In this document: piece by piece, positions 12,236 to 25,513 of the stretch
How the letters are laid out: the number at the start of each line of letters is the position of its first letter
Position numbering within the stretch: position 1 is the first letter of the stretch
From: Pogonophryne albipinna
Lineage: Eukaryota > Chordata > Actinopteri > Perciformes > Artedidraconidae
Assembly (NCBI GenBank): GCA_028583405.1
Contig: JAPTMU010000116.1
Span: 533,882 to 597,881, forward strand
DNA length: 64,000 nucleotides
Reading direction: 5' to 3'
Position numbers and translations under genes: made by a program
The notes under the pieces: model-generated
Told to the model about the DNA's origin: nothing
The model's database searches: none
The model's input: only the letters and a program-made list of their open reading frames with translations

Positions 12236-12536
12236 TATTAAATATTAATAAAGACGCTGTTTCCTGCAGATGATGCGTTTTTCCACCCGGGGGCGGGGGA
12301 TGGGGTTCAACAGGTTAATGGGGGATGGGGCTTAACAGGTTAAGTTAGAAACTTACATAAAACATACAAAACACATGAGTCTAGTTGAGTTAGCTACTTA
12401 CCTTGTTTGTTTGAAGGTTGAATGTGTGTGTGTAGCCAAGTCAGCTACTTGTTTGTTTTTGGTGGGGAAAAAGGCGGGAATTTTCACTACCGCCAGCACT
12501 GTATACTAGCATGCCACAGACACATGTGATCACTTT
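12236..12536. other. Short non-coding spacer
   Basis: I see no gene. It includes a G-rich patch with two near copies of GGGGATGGGG..CAACAGGTTAA at about 12295-12345. Confidence 0.4.
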
Positions 12537-13085
12537 GGGAATAGTTTTATTTTGATCTTTGATCATCAAAACATGGGTCTAGACAGATTATTTGTTCATT
12601 TATCTGCAATATTGGCTGAAATATAGTGAAAAGTGTGAAAATTCCGTTTTTGGTAGCACTAATTTGCATAAAGAATACATGTGGGACATCCAGACAACAT
12701 TTTAACATAGCTCATCATTTTCTACATACTTGTTCGATTTAGGGAACACTGATTAGAGGTATATTTCTGTGTCGGTGCAAAATACACCCTTCTTGGTACA
12801 AGACTAAAATTCTAAATGCGAATAGTTTTATTGTGTTCCTTGACCCTCAAAACATGGATCTGGACACCTTATTTGTTTAGTTATCTGCAAAAATTGCTGA
12901 GATATATTGAAAGGTGTAAAAAGAGTGAAACTCCATTTTTAGGGTAAATAAACACTCATTTGGGAAAAAAATATATACGTGGGACTATTTGCCAACTTTT
13001 TAACATAGCTAATCGTTTTCTACACAATTTTTCCAATCTAGAAAAGCTGATTAGAAGTATATTTCAGGGGGGTGCATGATACCGG
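12537..13085. repeat. Tandem pair of ~275-bp diverged repeats
   Basis: Unit 1 (about 12537-12815) and unit 2 (about 12818-13085) share AATAGTTTTATT, TCAAAACATGG.TCT..ACA, TTATTTGTT, TATCTGCAA, TTTTAACATAGCT..TC.TTTTCTACA and TGATTAGA.GTATATTTC in the same order. No coding potential is seen. Confidence 0.65.
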
Positions 13086-16000
13086 ACTGGGACTAAAAAT
13101 CAGCCCGTGCTAGTGACTTATCCGCCATTACCCCCTTCTACCCACCCAACTAATAGTGTTTAAAGTTTATAGTCCGTTTGAGTTTTGCCCGTGTGAACGC
13201 AAACCGAACCTTACACTTCTTTCTTTCAGAATGAGGCGAAAAGTATTAAGAGGTGAAAATCACTACAAGTCCGGGCATGTTGAGAGCTGTACATACACAA
13301 AAGAGGAGGTTTTTTGCGTATTTTTCATAGTCTTATATTTCAACAGTTTTACGACAAACTGTGACTTTTTTGACGTGGAAATTCTTTTTTAAGATTGACA
13401 AACATCATATGTGTAATTCGTGGCACAATTCAAACGGGATCGAAAGATAATCTTTCTCTCCCCATTGACTTCAATACATAATTTTTCCGAAATAAGGTCC
13501 CATGGGTCGGAAGTAGATGGGCGGGACTTCGCCACTCTATAGGTTTGAATGAGACCTTAGAGCGTTTTGCACCTAAATAAATAATTAAAATGAACCTTGT
13601 TTTGACTTTGCCTCTTTTGTTGATATTTGTGGTTCATGCTACAATGTGCACCAATATGTGTAAAAAAGGTATGGTATATGAATACACATTTTATTATTCA
13701 TTGGTGATTGTGATTTTATGATTTTCTTATGGCTGCTTATCCTCCAGGACTTTTTCAAGGCTGCAAACAGAACGTGTTATGTTTAGTGGTTCTGTCCTGG
13801 AGAGATTATCATTTTACAAAATACAGTTACTCAAGTGACGTCCTACATCTTCGATCTTCGCAAATCAGTTATGAGTCTTCAAACAAATCGCACTCAATTT
13901 AAGACGGGGCCTCTCATATGACGCACACTTGCTAGCCTGTCCCATTCTTCGTTCTCCGAATGAAAGGAAGGATTCTTAGCCTCGGAAGGACCTGACTCGG
14001 AGGGACATGTCCTACCAAGGAAGCGTCCCCGACATTGAGAAACACCCTATAATGTATTTTAGTTTTTTGCAACTTTCTATATCTACCCCACTACAGTTCA
14101 GAGGTAGCCTAAATAGTGTACATTTACTCCCCTTCATTTATTTTGCTGTGCAGATTTGGATTATTGATATGATATGTAATCAACCCCTAAATAACACTTT
14201 AGTTACACCTGGAGTAAATCCTCAAGCTACCTTGCACTTTACAAAGGAATTAAAACTAGCTGCACCTTTGATAACACATTTTAATCAAAATGTATAATTC
14301 TTAAATTGAGTACTTTTGCTTTTGGTACTTTAAGTATATTTTGATGCCAATACTTTTTGGAACAGATTATTCCTGCTCTTTGTTATTTGTACTTTTTAAG
14401 TACACAATCTAGTACATCTTCCATCTCTGGTCCAAAGGCAAACCAGCAGACCTGTACACAGCCTATACTTTAAACACGGAGCGCTCTCATTAACTAAACA
14501 CCAATGTGACCATGAATATATTTAATTATGGATTGTCTATCCTCCTGATCTAGCCTCGTAAAGCGTTGTTTGCACCAGATTGGAGCTTTTGACTTTAAAA
14601 TGCAAAATGTAGGTTGAAGTTTTTGGTAATTATTTCTGTGACTTGTCAATTTGCTTGTGTGATTGTGGAGTTAATTGAGAGTTTTTCAAAGTTCACCCGT
14701 TGAACACTCAGTATTCAGATTGAGTTGATTTTGTTGGCCATTTCCAAATGTTAGCATTTTATAATCGGGATAATTTTCCTTCAGATTAACATAGTGGCCC
14801 ATTTGGACGGTAATAACAAATAAGGTTAGCCTAAAAATTAGTGGTCTGTTAATTTGCGCCATGCAACATGGTTGGCCTTGGATGTCCACCACTCGCTGCA
14901 GCTAGCAGGATTTATGAGCCGGATGTATGAATGTTTGCCATAGGCGGCCGATGAGGCTCAGGATGGAGAAGGCTAATATTTGAATAATACTTGTTTTAAA
15001 CACCACACACAACCTTATTATGTTTACAACAGCAATTATATGCATCTACTGATCAACAATAACGCACAGCACAGGAGGGGGGGCTGGATGTTTATAGCTG
15101 CTAATGGATTTTTACATGGAAAAACAATAACACACAGCTACAGAAAAACAAGATTCAACAATGCCAGGATCATATTCTACCAATACATAATTTAACATAA
15201 TGCTTTCAGATATTTAATCCAACAAATAAACAAGAAGCGGTCCTTACAAAATACATGAGAAAACATTTGAAAAGACATTCAAACATATAAATACAAATTA
15301 AATAAAGTAAATATATCAAAGGGCCATGGCTTTATATGTAAATCATCTCCCACAAAAAGTTGTTGGAAACACACACACTACAAAGGGTCACAATGACACA
15401 ATACACACACATTATGAAAGGTTTTATTTACCTTAAGAGCACAACATCAGATAATGAGGACACAAAACCATCAATGATGTGATGTGAACAATATATTCAA
15501 GGTCAAATACATGTACATATGGAGTTACACAATATAGAACTTACAGTATATGAAATCAACACTTATAACAGCCATGCTCAGTATTTCCTGTAATGTAGCA
15601 AAAAAATGTTTGATATGAGATCACTATATTAAAATAAATAAATAGGTAGCCATGTTTGGATCTTATCATACACTTAACGCAGGGTCTTGCCTAAAATTGA
15701 ACTAAAACACCATTTAATTAAGAACATTAAATGCTGAAACTGTCATCATTGGACTAAGATTCTCAGAGAAATAGTGTTGTTTAAAAAATAAAAATAAACT
15801 TCTGCTGATTTTATAACATAGCTCCTGTGAAAATCCCCACATGAGGAGTTAAGTTTCTGAGTGAGCAGCAGGGATCAACAGTGGCAAAGGATCAAGGTAT
15901 TCCTTTGAGGCTGTTCAGAAAGCATTACTCATCTTAATGCAATGTAAGAGCGCATACCAAGCATATTGCAAGTGCTACGATGGAAATGTAGCTTGCCATT

Positions 16001-16462
16001 TATGCGTCATAAGTAACTGAAAACCTTTATTATGATCTCACCAGCTGAGTCAGTGTCACTTTCTAAGTCACTGCCATGGAAAGTGCAATTTCCAAGTCCA
16101 GTTTCAGAGGGGGTCGAATGGCCGGGGGAATATGATAAACTTTGTGTCACACAAGCCTTGTCTTGGCACGAGGGCTACACTTAAAGTATGTTTCCGTAGT
16201 CCAAGCCCTCTCCTCTTTTAATAGCTTCAATATAGAATTTACACTATGTGGAGACACAGTAAATAATAGCATAATTGCCACTTATCCTAAATAGTAAACA
16301 GTTTTTTCTTAATGACCAATTGAATTAATACTTTTGAGTTACAATTTTGTGTGATCTTTCTACAAAAAGTTACTTGATCAAGAAACTAAAATAACTTACA
16401 AGGCACAAGTTAACGAACACATAAGAGTAGGGGTGTTAGCTGGATAGAGTGTTTTGTGTTCT
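13086..16462. other. Intergenic region with repeat relics
   Basis: No gene is supported. A hAT/MITE-like relic lies at about 14060-14420, and the region from 15560 up to the NRF-6-like stop codon includes its probable 3' UTR. That part was copied to 7300-8040. Short ORFs such as 14007-14297 are translations of the repeat relic. Confidence 0.45.
14060..14420. repeat. Teleost MITE-type repeat relic
   Basis: Contains CCACTACAGTTCAGAGGTAGCC, CACCTGGAGTAAATCC and a run of TACTTTTGCTTTTGGTACTTTAAGTA-type sequence. The same blocks recur, in part in the opposite orientation, at 38760-39310 inside the retrovirus, and the ends resemble those at 19590-19990 and 21930-22370. This is one dispersed non-autonomous DNA-transposon-like family. 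Confidence 0.6.
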
Positions 16463-19400
16463 TTATGTACCTCTCCATTTTAGGAGGAGGTATGGCTTCT
16501 CAACCAGCAGGGTAAACACATAGCTGAACACCAGCGTGAGCACCAGGTGTCCAAAGAACAGGTACATCTAAAGAAGATGGGAGAAATGTAGTACATTAAC
16601 TTAGAAAAGGATACGAAAACACAGATATAAAAAGGTATAATCTTAAAAGGTCGCTTCGTGAAACTCAATAAAAAGGTGCTGACTTACAAAGTTTATGTCT
16701 GTGTAGTGGATTGGGGTCTCTTGCAGGCCAATGTAAAGGATTATGAAGACGGGATGTGTCAGATAGCAGGCAAAACTAAGGTTGGAAAGAGGAACCCAGA
16801 AACCCAGGGACAAGAGGTTTTTGATCAAACCTGGAGAGAGCAGGAAATAAAGAAGAAAGAGAGCATTGTTTTTAAATGTTTGACTAGGTCATTTATTTGG
16901 GACTTCATTTGCATGATGCAAAGGCACATATCCCCAAAATCTAAAATCCATGTTTTCCTTTTCTTATAGTTCTGTTATTTATCATTTCTGGATGCATAAT
17001 GTCAGAAAAATCAGTCGTAAAGATGTATCCCATCTTTTAAATAGAATGGACCCAAATATTGTTTGGAGCATCACCAGCCAAGTAGGAGAAACGTACCAGT
17101 TCATTATAGGAACATTTTTTTGCTTTAATAACAATTGCCAAAAATAGAGCAGTATGTTTCTCATATTGCCATTGATACTATACTTTTGAAGAATGACATT
17201 ATGAAGCAAACAATCATTTGTTAAGATGCATATTTAAAATACAAATGTATTAACATTAGTGTTCTTTGTTTACCTCCATACCCATCCTCACAGGCCAGTA
17301 TGATCCAGGTCACAGCCAGAGCCCAGAGCGGCCTGTGCAGACCCTGGTAGAGGGCGTGGGGCACAGAGGGCGAGGCTGGGGTCTCCTTGAGGATGTAAGA
17401 CAATCCAATCACCGCAGCCATGACTGACAGACAGAAGATCCAACCAAGTGCTGCCTGCCACTGAAAAGACACAACAGAAAGACACGATAAGGAGATGAGT
17501 GTGATGTGCATGTGAGTTGAGTCCACACAGATACCTCATATCCCTTAAAGAGCATATAACCCTTACCCTCCCGCTTAGTCCCAGATAATTAACTAATCCT
17601 GAGAGGATAATTAACTTTCTATGGCAAGATACTACAAGTCATGTCTAGTGTTCTGAACGTGAGTGTGAACCACTCTGCCTTCTGGCAAGCAGAGCCCACT
17701 ATCAGGGTCATATCTTGAAACAGCTGTGGTCAAAGCCCGAGCACAAAGAAAGGGCAAGCTGTCACATGCAAGGAGAATATTAGGGGGATGAGAGGAGTGA
17801 GAGGAATGGATAAGCAATTTAAAACAAATAACTAAAGGGCCAAGTAATTAGTTCCCTATCACTGTGTCTCTTTGGCCTGATAACCTCTCAAAATACGTTA
17901 AAATGTGTTCATTTCTTAATGAAAATAAGCTGTCTGGCAGGGTGTTCTCACCTTATGTTTTAACAGTGGGTCTTTCTTTGTTGTCAAATATATTCCAGCC
18001 AAGATCCCTATTAAAAATGGCCCATACCTTGTGTACGGTTTGACATAGTAATATAAGACGTAATACTCAGACGTCCTGCAAAATAGACAAAGAAACATTG
18101 TAGAGAATTAAGACAATTTTAAAGAATTTACTTTATCCGCTGGTTAGCCTCCACTTGTATAACTGTTTGCATATCACCATCACTAGACCTTACAGGGTAG
18201 ATGGCTGAAAGACAGGCAGATGCATGAGTGCAGTTACAACAGCTCCGGCCACAGTGGTCATCAGCAGAAGACCTCCAGCAATAACTATAAACACACCTCT
18301 GTTTCTGATAAACAAAAGACAGGATAGAGGAATAAGATTATAGGAGTAGTGCTGTTATAAGTCAGCCATGATTCAAAAGGGGAGTTTGCCAAAAGTAGAA
18401 ATCAAGGACATACAGTCTGTAAAAATAGACCAACAGAGGAGTGGTGGCATAACACTGGAAGTCCAGAGACAGGTACCATGACCAAGGGATACACTGAGGA
18501 GAGATGAGGAAATCAGATTAAAAAACAGGTAAGTATATAAACATTTCAGAATAGGAAATAATCTATTTACTACTTACTATTTCATGGACTGGAAGAAGAT
18601 TGCTTATCAAAAATAAGTTAGCCCACCAGTACGTCTTACAATCCATCAGTGTATCTATAAATGGGAACCAGTAGGGTCCCCACTGGATCAGTGAGATGAG
18701 GCCAATCGTTAGACACATAACAAACATATGCAGTGGTTGAATCCTGTAGAAAAGACAAAGAGCTTTCACACTTACTGTATGTAACTTCACATATACAAAG
18801 AAGAGCTTTTAAATCTGTTTAGAAGTAAAGAATGACACATAGATAATCATAACTTTTGGTGATATGATCAACATGGAGTACCTTTTAATCCTCCTGAGGA
18901 GGTAGTTAGCCACCAAACTCGGACTCAAATTGTCATCAGCCTTGTTTATGGAGCCCAGCAGAGACCTCGCACTAAGCAGACCCCTACAACACAAAAGCTG
19001 CTTTAGAAACGGTTAAAAACTGATAAATTAAATGGACAGTTCACTGCAAAACAAAAAATAATATTTAACTCTCTAACAGTACTTGCAGTGCTATTTATCA
19101 ATCTATATTGTGTTGATGTAAGTTTCACATTTGAACAACTTAACAGCATGGTGTACGTCCAGATATTATGACCCTGTTTTTCAAGCTAATCCAGAGATCT
19201 TGTTTTCAGCAGCCTATTGTAGGAATGATTTACTCTCTACAATATCACACAAAGTACTACTCATGGCAAATCTAAGTTGATAAATGGCACTACATGTAAG
19301 ACAATAATCGTTGGGTCAACTCCTTCAAAACTCAGTGTTTTATTTGTACAGATAAAGTATGGTTTTAAACTAAAGGAAATGTTGTTTCAGTCTTACCCTA

Positions 19401-22400
19401 GCAGTAAAAAGGTGTCCACAGCTAGAAAAACGGGCCCGCTGATGGTAAGCACATGCAGAGGGTTGCTTTCAACTGTTGTCCTCCAGTTTTTGTAGTTATC
19501 TGGAAAAAAGATAATGTTTTTCACAATAATAATATTTAGGTGACTGAATGACTTGTATACTGAATGAGACTGTGAGATGGAGCAGTGGTGGAAGATAAAC
19601 TCAGACTTGTTGCTTAAGTAAAAGTAGCTAAATTAAATTGTAGAAATACTTTGTTAGATGTAAACAACATTCAAAATCCTACTTAAGTAAAATACACAAT
19701 AATTGACTCTAAAATGTACTTAGTGGAAAATGTAAAAGTACCCAATGTGTAATGTTTAATAACTGGATTATGGTAATTGATCACAACTAGTAAATGTGGA
19801 GTTTATTTTAATTGCTTTGTAAACTGCTGCTGTATATCATAGTCCATTTATTAGCTTATTAATGTTATTCTAGCTTATTGGTTGAATCTGTAAAGTTGCT
19901 TGTAACTATAGCTGACAGATAAATGTAGTGGAGCAAAAAGTATAATATTGGTTTTCTAATTAAGTTAAATACAAGTATTATGTAGCATATCATGAAAACA
20001 CTCAAGTACGAGTAAATGTGAGTCTCGTCGTACCCAGATTGTTTATAACAGGGAACTGAGCAGAGTGTCCACATATGATCCATAACAGGCTGAGAACGCG
20101 GATGCCGTTCAAGGAGGAGTAGCCTCCTCCTGGGACGGATGAGGAGGTGCTCAGGACTCCCTGGCTGGTGTTCTGTATGGAGAACGCCTGAAGGCACCGG
20201 TACAAAAAGCTTCGGGATGTGATGCTGGGGCTGCCTAGGAAAGACAAATACATCTTTTTTCAGGTAAACAATATTTTTGCAACAATCAGACTGGAATAGT
20301 TTTCCTTAATCAGTCAGATCATTTCTCTTCGATACATTTTTTCATCAGTTTTTCCCACTTGGAAATGAGAAGGTCATTCTCAAGGGGTTAATCATTTACA
20401 TATCATCTACACATGATACAAACTGTACTTACTACTACTATTTTCCTCCGTGTCATGATTGATATCACTACTGTAGGAGCCATTGGTCTTCATGGTCCCA
20501 TAAAGGTTGAGGCCTGTGTTTGAACAGGAAGTCTGCGCTGATGGCCTGACCTCTCTCTTTCTTTGCCACTTTATTATAGCCGTTAACAGGGTAGCCGCAA
20601 GAGGGATGGCTACCATTACACAACAAACAAACCTGCAGGAGCGAAAAGGTAGAGTGAAGTCTTGAAATCTCACTTAACTTCTGTGGTTCAGTTTATCACA
20701 CATAGATAGAAGGGGTGTAAATCACATCACTATTTGGACAACAACATAATAATTGGCTGATAACACAACATCGGCCCTGATACGATTTTGATAGGATTCC
20801 ATTTGGGGGCATGCGATTTATATGAAACGATATCATGTGCCTATTCAACACTATCAGCTATCATTATATCAACACAAAAGACAACATGATGTTTGTTCTT
20901 GACACCTTCAGATATTACAAAAAAATATTTTGTGTCAAGAAAATAAATATATAAACTGCCACATTTCTCATATTTATCTATGTTTAAATGCACATGTTTG
21001 TTTTCATTATGAGTTTCATATCTTAAAGATGATACACTTGATACACCACTTTGCAGAGATAATCGATCGTTGATCATTGAGTGATGTTTAGTAATGAATA
21101 CCCCTGGGAGACAGAAGGGACCAATGAAATGCTTACAGAGAGATGGCATCTAATGCACCGGGTGCAATCGCAGACAAGCAGTGGGTCATGATCATCTCCT
21201 GAGTGGACTGATTGACCAGGATGTGAGGTAAAGGAGGAATGAGGGACGTCTGACCAAACTGAAGACTCCCTGTTAAAAAAAAGGGTAAAACAAAAAATGT
21301 ATTGGAATGACAGAATGCTTTGTCCAGAGAAAACTTATTTTGAAATCACTGACCGTCCAGCACCAGAATTTCCACATCTTCTTCTCCACAGGATTCAGGA
21401 ACACAAATACCCACAAAGTACTGGACTGTTCCCTATAGTAAAAACAACTCAGTTCAAGATCTATAACAAATGTCAGGATGGTATTTTATCATGTTTGTTT
21501 TTTTACATTGTTTGTTGTTACCTGTTTAAGGAACACCTCACAGTACTGTGCAGAGAAAGAGGGCCCATGTGCAGAGCGACACTGCTGCAGCAGGCCAGGC
21601 CGGTTTGCATTGCCTCCTTTCACATTGCTGCCCATCTTTCCAAATGCATCGTACACTGATAACACATTCACAAGCATCACCAAAAAACACAACTTAATAC
21701 AAAGAAGAAAAACAGCGACCTCCACAGTCCCTTAATGTAAAAAGACGCACTTAATTCATAAAACAAAGCATGTATCATTAATGATTGATTGTTGATGCAC
21801 ATAATTATCAGCTTCCTTGATTCAAGAATAATCCTTTTTTGACTCTTCAAAATCCCCTTTAAAGCTCTAACATATTTATATTCCGTATTGCACTTAAATC
21901 AAAAACTGTAAATACAAATAATTTATACATTTTTAAGTAGATATACTCAAGTACTGTACTTAAGTAGCATTTTGAAGGATTTGTACTTCACACGAGTAGG
22001 CCTATTTAAATTGTTGGCTACTTTTACCCACTACAATTACAATTTTTTATTTTATTTATTTATTTTATTTTTATTTAAAATCTAAATCGTGTACTTTTAC
22101 TCCACTACATTTATTTGATACCTTTAGTTACTTAGCAGATTTAGTTTAATGATGTAAAATATAACCAATTTGCATAATGAGTCATTTTTACTTTTGGTCT
22201 TTAAGTATATTTCAATACTAATACTTTTTTGTACTTTTACTTTAGTAAGATTTTGAATGAAGGACTTGTACTTGTTACAGAGTATTCCTACACTGATACT
22301 TCTGCTTTCACTTAATTACGAGATCCGAGTTGCCTACTTCTTCCACCTTTACCTAGTTTCTTGTTTTGGTTTAAGTTAAATAAAAATAAACCTTAATGAA

Positions 22401-23158
22401 TACCCGTTGGGAAATTCATAAGATTGAAACAGGTAAGATTACAAGCTGTGTTGTATGATGGGTGATGATAGTAATAATAATAGACTTTATTTTATAATAC
22501 AAAAAATGTATAGAAATCAACAACAACAGCATTTCTTTTTTCTTAAACACATACTCTTTCACCATCATCATATTTACAAGTGTCAGTAATCCTTTGAATA
22601 TCCTTGGCATAGTTGACATAAATAAATAACTGCAAGGCCATGTGTTTGATACATACATCAACACTTTTGTATTCTCTTTTCTAAGCTTTGTCGTATAAAT
22701 ATTCTTAATTACGGTTATTTCAGAGCACATTTTTTCTTTCGGATGTACATATGAGTCAGTTGACTTGTATTTTACTTACTATTATGTTGTTGGCTGTTTG
22801 ATAAACATTTTCTGGATGGCTTGTATTTATCCACTCCATGGCTTGAATTAACACTTATTTTCAAAAGTAATGTAGCTGGCCCCGCTCAAAGAAAAGCTGG
22901 CCCTTGTGGTTTAAATTCACCAGAACATCCACTGCCTCAGACTCAATGCAAATGTGACTTTACAATTAAACATACAGAAATAAAAAGGCAGCAACACTTA
23001 CTTTGAACAGCATATTCCTTCGGCCTGTCCTGGGTAATTTCCCAGAGAAAAGTGTTGGTATCCTCTGTACATTTCTGAGACACAGTCGAGGCCTGCGTAT
23101 TCTCCAGCGCTTTATTACACCCTGCAAAAAGAAGGAACACCATCCAACTTGGTGCCAT
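16463..23158 (-). CDS. Nose resistant to fluoxetine protein 6-like membrane acyltransferase, complete, 15 exons
   Basis: Exons, 5' to 3' on the minus strand: 23158-23002, 21655-21522, 21432-21354, 21269-21137, 20632-20433, 20234-20034, 19499-19397, 18983-18882, 18743-18578, 18493-18414, 18304-18194, 18075-17952, 17460-17274, 16830-16688, 16567-16463. All junctions are GT-AG; the total is 2025 nt, 674 codons plus stop, with phases agreeing. A hydrophobic signal peptide (MAPSWMVFLLFAG) precedes a Cys-rich NRF domain (about 50-165: MYDAFGKMGSNVKGGNANR, YCEVFL, VGICVPESC). A membrane segment at about 168-188 and an acidic/Ser linker follow. The acyltransferase-3 domain (about 277-655) has LNGIRVLSLLWIICGHS with the expected His, KPYTRYGPFLIG and HRPLWALAVTWIILACEDGYGG, with about ten hydrophobic spans. 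Family members are multipass membrane proteins; the first was a C. elegans gene affecting fluoxetine response and yolk/lipid transport. The fish substrate is unknown. Confidence 0.92.
19590..19990. repeat. MITE-type repeat in an intron of the NRF-6-like gene
   Basis: AGTGGTGGAAGATAAACTCAGA..TTAAGTAAAAGTAG is followed by TACTTAAGTAAAATACA and later TTAAATACAAGTATTATG. These TACTT-AAGTA-rich ends are typical of the abundant teleost family also seen at 14060, 21930 and 38760. Confidence 0.55.
21930..22370. repeat. MITE-type repeat in intron 1 of the NRF-6-like gene
   Basis: Contains TACTCAAGTACTGTACTTAAGTAGC, ACTTTTACTCCACTACATTTATT-like and TTTTGTACTTTTACTTTAGTAAG motifs. It is the same dispersed family as at 19590-19990. 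Confidence 0.6.
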
Positions 23159-24059
23159 TTTTATGACTAAGTGTTTCTTTTTAATGGAGAGGGAGTTTAA
23201 ATAACATAGGAGGGAAGAAGAAGGAAGCGTGAAATTAATCTTGAATGGGTAGATGGAAAAACTGCTTTGGTTACTGCAGATGGCAACCTGGTTTTCTACA
23301 TCAGGTGTGAACAGGATTTGGTTACTTGAGGGTAGGATGCAAACAAAAGATATCCAGGCTGGGATTATGGTCACTTCACAGGATAATTAAAATATAAGCA
23401 TAATAATCATTGCTACACTTATACTAAAGTCAATGCCACGTTGTACCACGACCGCCGTTCGAACAGCAGATGTTGTTGTTTTTTTGTGTGAAATCATTTA
23501 AATATTTTTCCTCAAATGTTTCGACTTAGTTTGTTTTTACTTGAACAATCTATCTCAGGTTAGAACATAGTAGGAGCAACAGTGCAGAACAACAACGGCC
23601 ACTAGAGGGTGAGCTTGTCCTTAAAAAAACCCTTTATAAAGTACCAAGACTTCACCTGGCAACAATGGGGGGGGGGGGGGGGAATCTATACACATCAAGT
23701 ATGATGTAGCTTTATATCCTAATTAATTCTAAATAAATCCTTTTGCTTCAACTTTATTTCAAGTCATTATATCTCTATTTCTCCAAAGTGTGATTCAAAT
23801 GTTGAATATGTTACTTCTTATAGCTCAGCATCAAATTGGTGAGGAAGGGAATTAACAGGTTTTGTGATATTTTTTTCAATATTTCAGTCCAGGAAGCATT
23901 AGGCATATTAAGAGGGGGGATGGGTGGGTGGGTGGGTGGGTGGGCTGTTAAAAAAATACAGACCTGTAAGAGTGGTTCATGGGGTGATCATCTAGTTGCA
24001 GATGAGTAAATGAACTATTAACAAATGACTTACTGCCAGCAAGTGTTACATTCTTCATA
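23159..24059. other. 5' flank of the NRF-6-like gene with simple repeats
   Basis: In minus-strand sense this is upstream of the start codon at 23158. It holds a poly-G run at about 23668-23682 and a (GGGT)n tract at about 23915-23945. The coding frame stays open upstream of the ATG to about 23374, but MAPSWMVFLLFAG is the natural signal-peptide start. No promoter element is assigned. Confidence 0.5.
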
Positions 24060-24577
24060 TCATTCATGCATTTGTCACATCACAACTCGAATACTGCAAT
24101 AGCATCCTCTAGTCTACCGCATACCATCCAACCTCCTCAATAAATTCCAACATATCCAGAACTCTGCTGCCCGCCTCCTCACCCACACCCGCTCCCGAGA
24201 CCACATCACTCCCATCCTCCAGAACCTCCACTGGCTCCCCGTCAGTCAAAGAATCGACTTCAAAGTCCTGCTCATAACACACAAAGCCCTCAACAATCAG
24301 CCCCCCCCACCCAACCTCACAGACCTGCTGCACCACCACACCCCTTTCCGCTGCCTCTGCTCATCAGAAGCCAACCTCTTATCCATCCCCACCCACATCA
24401 ATCACCGGACCTGGGGGGACAGAGCCTTCTCCGTTGCTGCCCCCTCCCTCTGGAACTCACAACCCATCAGAGACTGCACTGAACCTGCACCTTAAAAAAA
24501 CTTACAAAAACTCACCTCTTCAATCTGGCTTTTAATGTGTGATTGTTTTTGTATTGCTTGATTTTAATTTGACTTTA
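24060..24577 (+). mobile_element. 5'-truncated CR1/L2-type LINE, body part, interrupted by the palindromic element
   Basis: The plus strand encodes the C-terminal end of a LINE reverse transcriptase ORF: LEYCNSIL, LQHIQNSAARLLTHTR, ITPILQNLHWLPV and FSVAAPSLWNSQPI, ending LTSSIWLLM. The same region lies in the longer LINE at 25346-29836. The 3' UTR reads ATGTGTGATTGTTTTTGTATT..TTTGACTTTAA and then stops at 24577, where unrelated sequence begins. The missing tail, starting TGTAAAGCGACTTTGAGCACC, lies 31.9 kb away at about 56519-56605 in the same orientation. Confidence 0.8.
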
Positions 24578-24599
24578 ACCCTCCGGTATCATTCGATTG

Positions 24600-25345
24600 G
24601 ACTACGCAAATTAGTCATTCGAGACAAAAATGTCCACTACAAAAGACTTTGATAAAAACATTATATTAAAAGGTTTTTTTCACAACTTTTTTGGGTTCAA
24701 TCTTTAAAGCAACTTCCGCCCTAATAGAAAATACCAAAAATGTAATCATTTTCAGGATTTTAACCCTTTAAATGCCATTTTGAATACATGAAACCGCTGT
24801 TTTTTTTCATGTGTTATTTTCCAAAAAATACATATCTGGTGACTGGCTCTTTTTTTTTATAACAGTCTTGGATATGTCAAAGATTAGCAGCAAAATGGAT
24901 TTTTTTGCATTATTAGTTTTTGCACAAAATCAGATTGAACAAAAAAGTCACACATTAGTTATTCGGGACAAAAATGTCCACTTCCAAAAACTGCTCTAAA
25001 ATGACAACAGATTAATATTTTTAAAAACTGTTTGGGGTTAAATCTTTCAATCAACTTCAGTCCTGATCAAAAATACCAAATGTTAACTTATGTTCTGGAT
25101 TTTAACCCTTTAACTGCCAGTTTGAAAACATGAATTTGCGTTTTCTATGAAAAACATGCACAAAAAGGCAGTTGTTTTCCATATAATGAATGTTGGGGAG
25201 GTCGGCTTTTTTTTATCACAGTCTTGGATATGTCAAAGATTAGCAACAACATTTATTTTGGTGGATTATTAGTTTTTGCACAGAATCAGATTAAACAAAA
25301 AATACACATTAGCCACTCGCAGACAAAAATGTCCCATCCACTCCC
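24600..25345. repeat. Left terminal ~365-bp tandem units of the palindrome
   Basis: Two units (about 24601-24965 and 24966-25335) share GACAAAAATGTCC, TTTAACCCTTTAA.TGCC, ACAGTCTTGGATATGTCAAA and ATTATTAGTTTTTGCACA. TTTTAACCCTTTAA recalls piggyBac-type termini, but there is no transposase. The same two units lie inverted at 55604-56380. No coding potential. Confidence 0.85.
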
Positions 25346-25513
25346 ATTATAATAATAATAATATAATAATAATAGATTTAATTTGTTAGCGCTTTTACAG
25401 GTGCTCAAAGACGCTTTACAGATATAGTGAAGGGAAAAGAAAAGGAAGGAACAACAAATAAATATATAGTTAAAGTTAAAGTTAAAGTCAAATAATACAA
25501 AAACAATCACACA

